Positions 41,246-45,530 of a stretch of DNA of 45,530 bases are shown here, piece by piece. The notes beneath the pieces were generated by a model. It was given only the letters and a program-made list of their open reading frames with translations. It searched no databases and was not told the DNA's origin. This stretch comes from UMGS1532 sp045594795 (lineage in GTDB: Bacteria; Bacillota; Clostridia; Oscillospirales; Acutalibacteraceae), in NCBI GenBank assembly GCA_045594795.1, contig JAZNZF010000017.1:1-45530 (forward strand), written 5' to 3'. Each line of letters begins with the position of its first letter. The stretch's first letter is position 1. Both the position numbers and the translations under genes were made by a program.

Positions 41246-42460
41246 TTATTTTATGCAATACCTTGACCCCGGCATTGATTTTATATATCCCATTATTTCA
41301 AGCTTTGTAAGGTTGATAAGTACGGCTGAGGTTGGAAGGCCTGTTATAGCAACTATATCGTCGACTATAATTCCGTTTTCATTGATAACCGAATAAACCC
41401 TCGCCGTGTCTCCCAAAAGCTTCGACAAGACCTCTGACTTATCAGTTTTCACTGCCCCTTGTTTTTTTTGCAGGAATTTTTGTTTTTTAGTAGGCAATTT
41501 TTTTGTGGTTGGCTTTTTATTAAGCTCGCCACTTGCTATTTCGTAAAGCTCTTTTAAACGTGGCTTTGATATATCATTAATATTGCTAAGGCTTACCCTC
41601 GCGGTATAGGGTTTTAGCATGGCCTCTACTGTGGTTAGTGGAATTGCCCCTTCCTCTAAAAGCTTTGCCGTGCCTTTATATTGTGGCAGATTGCCGCTGC
41701 CCTCAAAAGCATAAACCTCTCTGCCCTGCTCTGCTGCTTGATGGGCGGTAATTAAGGTTCCGCTTTTCTCCCCCGCCTCTATTACGGCGGTAATGTCACA
41801 TAATCCTGAAAGCACGCGGTTGCGCAGATGGAACGAGTTTTTATCCTTAGGCATATACTCGGGTGCAAACTCGGTAATTAAAAGACCGCCCCTTTTGAAT
41901 ATTTTATGCCTGAGTTCCCGATTTTTAACGAGGTATCCGCTTAGTAGTCCGCCGCCGGTTACTGCAACTGTATATCCGTTTACCGCCATAGCGCCCATAT
42001 GCGCGTAAGCGTCGCCGCCTACCGCACCACCTGAAACTACCGCAACTTTACAAAGTGAAAGTCTTGCAGAAAGCGAAAAGGCAGTTTTTGCGCCTACCTC
42101 ACTTATCTCGCGTGGGCCTACAACCGCAACGGTTAAAAGACTGTCGAGGTCTTTTATTGCCCCGATACTGTATAATACCACAGGTGGCGCGTATATATTC
42201 ATAAGCTTTTTAGGATAGCCAGCATGTGCATACGGGGTTATGGTAATCCCCTTTTGGCTACACTGCTTTATAATTTTATCTGCGCTATCGATTAACCCTT
42301 TGCCGTGCCTTGATATTTGCGCATCGGTAAGGCCTAAATTGCGCAACTCTGATTTTGTTGCATTCTCTATCCCATTTGGATTTTTTATACGGCCTAACAC
42401 CTTTGCGGTGTTACTGCTACCGTATCCTAAAAGCTGCTGAAGATACACCCAAGACCGCAT
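41246..42460 (-). CDS. dprA: DNA-processing protein DprA (divergent)
   Basis: A 404-residue protein of the DprA family, which loads RecA on incoming single-stranded DNA. The Rossmann core (about 100-300) has AVVGPREISEVG, VVSGGAVGGDAYAHMG, SFHLRNRVLSGL and SGTLITAHQAAEQGR. The usual GSR and SGxAxGID words are changed (GPR, SGGAVGGD). A Lys-rich linker (about 315-345) leads to a C-terminal winged helix. It joins the methyltransferase gene at TAATG and precedes topA, the normal dprA-topA order. Confidence 0.9.
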   Translation of the reverse strand: MRSWVYLQQLLGYGSSNTAKVLGRIKNPNGIENATKSELRNLGLTDAQISRHGKGLIDSADKIIKQCSQKGITITPYAHAGYPKKLMNIYAPPVVLYSIGAIKDLDSLLTVAVVGPREISEVGAKTAFSLSARLSLCKVAVVSGGAVGGDAYAHMGAMAVNGYTVAVTGGGLLSGYLVKNRELRHKIFKRGGLLITEFAPEYMPKDKNSFHLRNRVLSGLCDITAVIEAGEKSGTLITAHQAAEQGREVYAFEGSGNLPQYKGTAKLLEEGAIPLTTVEAMLKPYTARVSLSNINDISKPRLKELYEIASGELNKKPTTKKLPTKKQKFLQKKQGAVKTDKSEVLSKLLGDTARVYSVINENGIIVDDIVAITGLPTSAVLINLTKLEIMGYIKSMPGSRYCIK

Positions 42461-43248
42461 TACTCTGCACCTCTTGTAAGCTCGAAGATAAGTATTGCGG
42501 CGGCAGCGGCAGCATTTAAAGACTCTGCCCTGCCCGACATTTTTATGGTTATTCTATTAGAAATTTCGGTAATCTCAGGGCTTAGACCGTTTGCCTCGTT
42601 ACCGATAAGCAAAACACTTTTGCCGCTTGGTGTTACGCTTCTAACATTATTAGCATGGGCATCTACAACCGAGGCATAAAGTGTTGCGCCGTTTTTAGAT
42701 AGCTTTCTAATATCTTCAAAAAAATTATTGCAACGAATTATTGGCAAGCGCAACAAAGCACCCATACCTGCGCGCAAAGATTTGGGCGAATACGGGTCGC
42801 ACGAGTCGGCGGAAATATAAATACCCTTAACCCCAAAAGCCTCTGCCGAACGTGCTATTGCGCCAAGGTTTGTGGGGTCGGCAGTTTTTTCGAGACCAAT
42901 ATAAAGCCCGTCGGTTAGTGTGTCATTAAACTTTGGAATAGCACAAATTGACACCACACCCTGAGGATTTACGGTGTCGCTTAGTTTTTGCATAACATCT
43001 TCGCTTACCGAGAATACGTTTTGCACGCTTTTGGTAATTTCACCGAGTGCCTCACTATGCTCTTCCTCGAATTTTAGGGTGTAGAAAACGGTATCTGCTA
43101 CCATATTTGTACGCGCAGCATCACGACAAAGGCGCAATCCTTCTAAAAAGAACATACCTTTTTCGCGGCGTTCTTTAGCGCTATCGCGCAGTTTTACTGC
43201 CGCTTTTATACGCGGATTAGAAACACTTACAATATCTGTAGAAACCAT
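42460..43248 (-). CDS. TrmH/SpoU-family RNA 2'-O-methyltransferase
   Basis: A 262-residue SPOUT enzyme. An N-terminal substrate-binding domain (1-95) precedes the knotted domain with LEKTADPTNLGAIARSAEAF, LLIGNEANGLSPEI and MSGRAESLNAAAAAAILIFE, which bind S-adenosylmethionine. The target is probably a ribosomal RNA ribose; the exact site is not readable. GGAGGT supports ATG 43246-43248. It is the first gene of the long run down to leuS and has the probable promoter at 43281-43309. Confidence 0.93.
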   Translation of the reverse strand: MVSTDIVSVSNPRIKAAVKLRDSAKERREKGMFFLEGLRLCRDAARTNMVADTVFYTLKFEEEHSEALGEITKSVQNVFSVSEDVMQKLSDTVNPQGVVSICAIPKFNDTLTDGLYIGLEKTADPTNLGAIARSAEAFGVKGIYISADSCDPYSPKSLRAGMGALLRLPIIRCNNFFEDIRKLSKNGATLYASVVDAHANNVRSVTPSGKSVLLIGNEANGLSPEITEISNRITIKMSGRAESLNAAAAAAILIFELTRGAE

Positions 43249-43280
43249 TTTTACACCTCCAACAAAAGCCTATACATATA

Positions 43281-43309
43281 AATATATATGTAAGCGCTAA
43301 AAAAGTAAA
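43281..43309 (-). promoter_or_regulatory. Possible promoter of the 18-kb gene run
   Basis: TTTACT (43304-43309) and TATATT (43281-43286) are 17 bases apart on the minus strand. The -10 region lies inside the A/T-rich palindrome TACATATA-AATA-TATATGTA (43273-43292). Confidence 0.45.
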
Positions 43310-43364
43310 GAGAAATTTTAAAAAATTTACATTTAAGGTACTGCAATACTTCCTTAAATAGTAC

Positions 43365-43394
43365 AAAAACAACGCCCGTATACGCGAGCGTTGT
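43365..43394 (-). terminator. Terminator of the infC-rpmI-rplT operon
   Basis: ACAACGC (43388-43394 read on the minus strand) pairs with GCGTTGT (43369-43375), with a U-tract at 43365-43369. It lies 12 bases after the rplT stop. Confidence 0.85.
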
Positions 43395-43406
43395 ACTTGT
43401 GTTTTT

Positions 43407-43763
43407 TTATTTAAGGGCTGCCTTTGCCTGCTCTACTAAAGCGGTGAAGCCGGCAGCATCGCTAACTGCGATTTCAGCAAGCATTTTTCTGTTGATTTCA
43501 ACACCTGCTTTTTTAAGGCCGTTCATAAAGGTAGAGTAGTTCATACCATTTATCTTAGCAGCAGCAGAAATACGGGTAATCCACAGACGGCGGAAATCAC
43601 GTTTCTTCTGTTTGCGGCCTACGTAAGCGTAGTTGCCTGATTTCATAACAGCCTCTTTAGCTGTTTTGAAAAGTCTATGCTTTGCGCCAAAGTAACCCTT
43701 GGCAAGCTTTAATATCTTTTTTCTTCTTTTGCGAGTAGCCATCGCGCCTTTTATACGAGCCAT
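43407..43763 (-). CDS. rplT: Large ribosomal subunit protein bL20
   Basis: A 118-residue basic protein that assembles early on 23S rRNA; in Firmicutes it also represses its own operon by binding the leader. Starts ARIKGAMATRKRRKKILKLA and contains GNYAYVGRKQKKRDFRRLWI. Length is normal. It is the last gene of infC-rpmI-rplT. Confidence 0.98.
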   Translation of the reverse strand: MARIKGAMATRKRRKKILKLAKGYFGAKHRLFKTAKEAVMKSGNYAYVGRKQKKRDFRRLWITRISAAAKINGMNYSTFMNGLKKAGVEINRKMLAEIAVSDAAGFTALVEQAKAALK

Positions 43764-43793
43764 TTGATATAACCTCCGTTTTTATTTTTGTGA

Positions 43794-43991
43794 TTATTTG
43801 TAAGGAACCATCTTCTTAACAGCTGCTGTGTTTGTTACGTCTGCAACTGTAGTTTTACGGAGATTTCTCTTACGCTTGGTTGTTTTTTTGTTAAGAATGT
43901 GTGATTTGAATGCATGCGCACGCTTTACCTTGCCGGTAGCGGTAAGCTTAAAGCGCTTTTTAGCGCCGCTGTGTGTCTTGATTTTAGGCAT
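43794..43991 (-). CDS. rpmI: Large ribosomal subunit protein bL35
   Basis: A 65-residue, very basic protein, MPKIKTHSGAKKRFKLTATG at the N-terminus and KRNLRKTTV near the end; length is typical. It lies between infC (24 bases away) and rplT (30 bases). Confidence 0.98.
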   Translation of the reverse strand: MPKIKTHSGAKKRFKLTATGKVKRAHAFKSHILNKKTTKRKRNLRKTTVADVTNTAAVKKMVPYK

Positions 43992-44015
43992 TTTAATATC
44001 CTCCTTAAATTTTAA

Positions 44016-44540
44016 CTATTTTGCGGGTTTTGGTGCTAAGAACATTAGCATATTGCGGCCTTCCATTTTTGCGGGTTTTTCGACAACGCCGAACTCCTCG
44101 CAATATACGGCAAACCTTTGCATTGTATCATAGCCGATTTCGGGATGACCAAGCTCTCTACCTCTAAAGCGAATAGAAACCTTAACCTTATTACCACTCT
44201 TTAAAAACTTGATAGCGTGATTGCCCTTGGTTTCAAAATCGTGCGTGTCGATTTTAAGACCTAAGCGGATTTCTTTAATTTCTACCACCTTTTGGTTTTT
44301 CTTGGCGTCTTTCTCGCGCTTTGCCTGTTCAAACCTATACTTGCCGTAGTCCATAATTTTGCATACGGGTGGCTGAGCATTTGGTGCAATTTTTACAAGG
44401 TCGAGATTCCTCTCTTCTGCGGCGGCCAATGCATCCTTTGCGGACATAATGCCGAGCTGTTCGCCCTCGCTTGTAATAACGCGAACTTCTTTATCCCTTA
44501 TTTCTTCGTTTATGCACAATTCTTTTTCTTTGCTGCTAAT
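44016..44540 (-). CDS. infC: Translation initiation factor IF-3 (AUU start)
   Basis: A 174-residue factor that discriminates start codons on the 30S subunit. The core begins INEEIRDKEVRVITSEG. A TTG at 44517-44519 could start the frame, but the strong GGAGGT (44549-44554) is eight bases before an ATT at 44538-44540. AUU is the conserved, deliberately weak start of infC by which IF-3 represses its own synthesis, so ATT is chosen. The C-terminal domain (about 90-174) has VSIRFRGRELGH. It heads the infC-rpmI-rplT operon. Confidence 0.95.
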   Translation of the reverse strand: MSSKEKELCINEEIRDKEVRVITSEGEQLGIMSAKDALAAAEERNLDLVKIAPNAQPPVCKIMDYGKYRFEQAKREKDAKKNQKVVEIKEIRLGLKIDTHDFETKGNHAIKFLKSGNKVKVSIRFRGRELGHPEIGYDTMQRFAVYCEEFGVVEKPAKMEGRNMLMFLAPKPAK

Positions 44541-44556
44541 GGTTACGCACCTCCGT

Positions 44557-44700
44557 TTAAAATATACAAAACACGGGCAGATTTACTCCGCCCGTGTGTA
44601 ATAAACCAAAAGCCGTGTGTACGGTTTTTTAGAATATTGACCCTGCAAGACTTGTTACCCGCAAAGGTGAGAACGGAGAGTTCTGCTTTGTTTTACCTAA
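44557..44700 (-). ncRNA. L20-type leader of the infC operon
   Basis: The region between promoter and infC start includes CGTTCTCACCTTTGCGGGTA, then CTTGCAGGGTCAATATTCT, as I remember from ribosomal protein L20 leaders of Firmicutes. It ends in an intrinsic terminator. In B. subtilis L20 binds this leader to cause premature termination. The exact Rfam match is not tested. Confidence 0.7.
44567..44597 (-). terminator. Regulatory terminator in the infC leader
   Basis: ACACGGGC (44590-44597 on the minus strand) pairs with GCCCGTGT (44571-44578) around an 11-base loop, followed by UUU-G-UAUAUUUU. It precedes the infC ribosome site by 13 bases, the position expected for L20-controlled attenuation. 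Confidence 0.8.
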
Positions 44701-44702
44701 AG

Positions 44703-44731
44703 ATTATACAGGCATTGAAGCCATTTGTCAA
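44703..44731 (-). promoter_or_regulatory. Consensus promoter of infC-rpmI-rplT
   Basis: Perfect TTGACA (44726-44731) and perfect TATAAT (44703-44708) are 17 bases apart, the strongest promoter in the window, 22 bases after the stop of the carboxypeptidase gene. The leader is about 155 bases. Confidence 0.92.
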
Positions 44732-44752
44732 TACCTTTTTTTAAAAATATTT

Positions 44753-45530
44753 TTAGCTGTTCTTTTTCACGTATTCTTCCAAGGTTAAGCCGCTTTCTTT
44801 TATTTTCTTTGCGTTTTCCTTGCCTACGTATCTATAATGCCACGGCTCGTAAATAACTCCCGTTATGTCCTGAGTAGAAGGCGAGTATCTTAATATAAAG
44901 CCGTACTCTGTGCTATGCTTCTGAAGCCATTTGAAAGCCTCGGTGCTCTCGAACGACTGCTCTACCGAGTTAAAGTCTACCGCGAGACCTAAATTGTGTT
45001 CGCTAGTACCTGGTCTTGCAACCTCTGTAGCGGCACCCTTTAAAGCTTCTTCTTCCGTACAACCGGGGTTATATAACCTGTACTCTGCTACCTCGTTGCT
45101 ATAAAGCATTTGTTGATAGTCGTATGTGCGGTGTGCAGAAATAACCGAAAGTGAAACTCCGTCTTCCAAAGCAGCCTCGCACATAGCGTTTAAGTAGCCA
45201 ACCGCCCTTGCATCAAAAAGCTTGCCTGCACCGAAACGGCTGTCTATCTCGGCAACATCTACCTGATACGAGGTATGCAACGTGTTCCAAGGATTAACAA
45301 GTGTTAGCTGCCAATCCTTGCCATTATTATTCTTGCGGTCTACAGACACAATGCCTGTAGGATTCTTAATATCCGAAGGCTTTACGGTAGCATTTGCCCA
45401 CTTGTCTTTTTTAGTGCTTGATTTTTTAGACGAGGTATTGCTTGCCACAGAATCCACCTCACTTGAAGTTACTGTTTCTACTTCCTGTGAAGATGTTACC
45501 TCGGTTGTAACCGAGCTGTTTACAGCTTGC
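44753..45530 (-). CDS. M15 (VanY-like) D-Ala-D-Ala carboxypeptidase, 5' end cut
   Basis: The frame is open through the right edge, so the N-terminus, including the expected signal or membrane anchor, is missing; a GTG at 45455 is in frame but lacks a reason to be the start. The visible 258 residues begin with a Ser/Thr/Glu-rich linker (to about 40) and end in the peptidase. SAHRTYDYQQMLY, GTSEHNLGLAVDF and EPWHYRYVG carry the His, Asp and His zinc and catalytic residues. It trims stem peptides of peptidoglycan outside the membrane. There is no vancomycin-resistance gene nearby, so a housekeeping role is likely. Confidence 0.94.
   Translation of the reverse strand, partial: QAVNSSVTTEVTSSQEVETVTSSEVDSVASNTSSKKSSTKKDKWANATVKPSDIKNPTGIVSVDRKNNNGKDWQLTLVNPWNTLHTSYQVDVAEIDSRFGAGKLFDARAVGYLNAMCEAALEDGVSLSVISAHRTYDYQQMLYSNEVAEYRLYNPGCTEEEALKGAATEVARPGTSEHNLGLAVDFNSVEQSFESTEAFKWLQKHSTEYGFILRYSPSTQDITGVIYEPWHYRYVGKENAKKIKESGLTLEEYVKKNS

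Noticed and set aside
43273..43292. A/T-rich palindrome before the methyltransferase gene as an operator
   Set aside because: Almost pure A/T, so the symmetry may be due to composition alone.

Overview
The window looks like a chromosome segment of a low-GC Gram-positive anaerobe of the class Clostridia, probably an Oscillospirales-type gut commensal. The class call rests on gene content and order: rnc / radical SAM / smc / ftsY / yhbY / nadD-yqeK / LCP / rsfS / leuS, TrmFO, YqeG, a CD1247-type acidic zinc-ribbon protein, DUF4830, and infC-rpmI-rplT behind an L20-type leader. The order-level call is inference. Nearly all genes lie on the minus strand.

Region 1 (1-9335) is the end of an integrative conjugative element of the clostridial CTn/Tn1549-like kind, cut by the left edge. 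Read in the direction of transcription, it has two control genes (8214-9335 and 7689-8210) and a promoter with an attenuator-like leader (7473-7637). A type IV secretion operon follows: VirB2-like subunit, VirB6/TrbL-like channel, glycine-rich membrane protein, C39-like peptidase, tiny DUF3789-like membrane protein, a PrgI-VirB4 fusion ATPase, a DUF5697-like protein and a partial gene. No relaxase, coupling protein or integrase is in view; they should lie beyond the left edge.

Region 2 (9336-9949, 614 bp without a gene) is the presumed element border. It holds a bidirectional terminator, a strong rightward promoter with a palindrome over its -35 box, a cluster of short paired repeats that could be recombinase sites, and an array of small palindromes. 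The array runs up to a stand-alone four-helix-bundle protein gene of the 23S rRNA intervening-sequence family (9950-10303). This array plus gene is the least explained structure in the window.

Region 3 (10430-20808) carries accessory and housekeeping genes: a small membrane protein, a large secreted SGNH-hydrolase/fibronectin-III protein, a formyltransferase / EamA transporter / asparagine synthase cluster, an orphan sugar-importer ATPase, a pseudouridine synthase, DUF4830, ispF-ispD and the CD1247-type protein.

Region 4 (20838-24902) holds efp, an M24 peptidase, aroQ, an endonuclease IV-like gene and yqeG, probably one operon. A 403-bp intergenic block with repeats and a promoter separates it from rpsU.

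Region 5 (25006-43248) is about 18 kb of tightly packed minus-strand genes for translation, RNA maturation, chromosome segregation, protein targeting, phospholipid, NAD and tRNA modification, with hardly any intergenic space. Region 6 is the infC-rpmI-rplT operon with a consensus promoter, a leader terminator and an AUU start on infC, followed by a VanY-like carboxypeptidase gene cut by the right edge. I saw no tRNA, rRNA, insertion sequence or CRISPR array.
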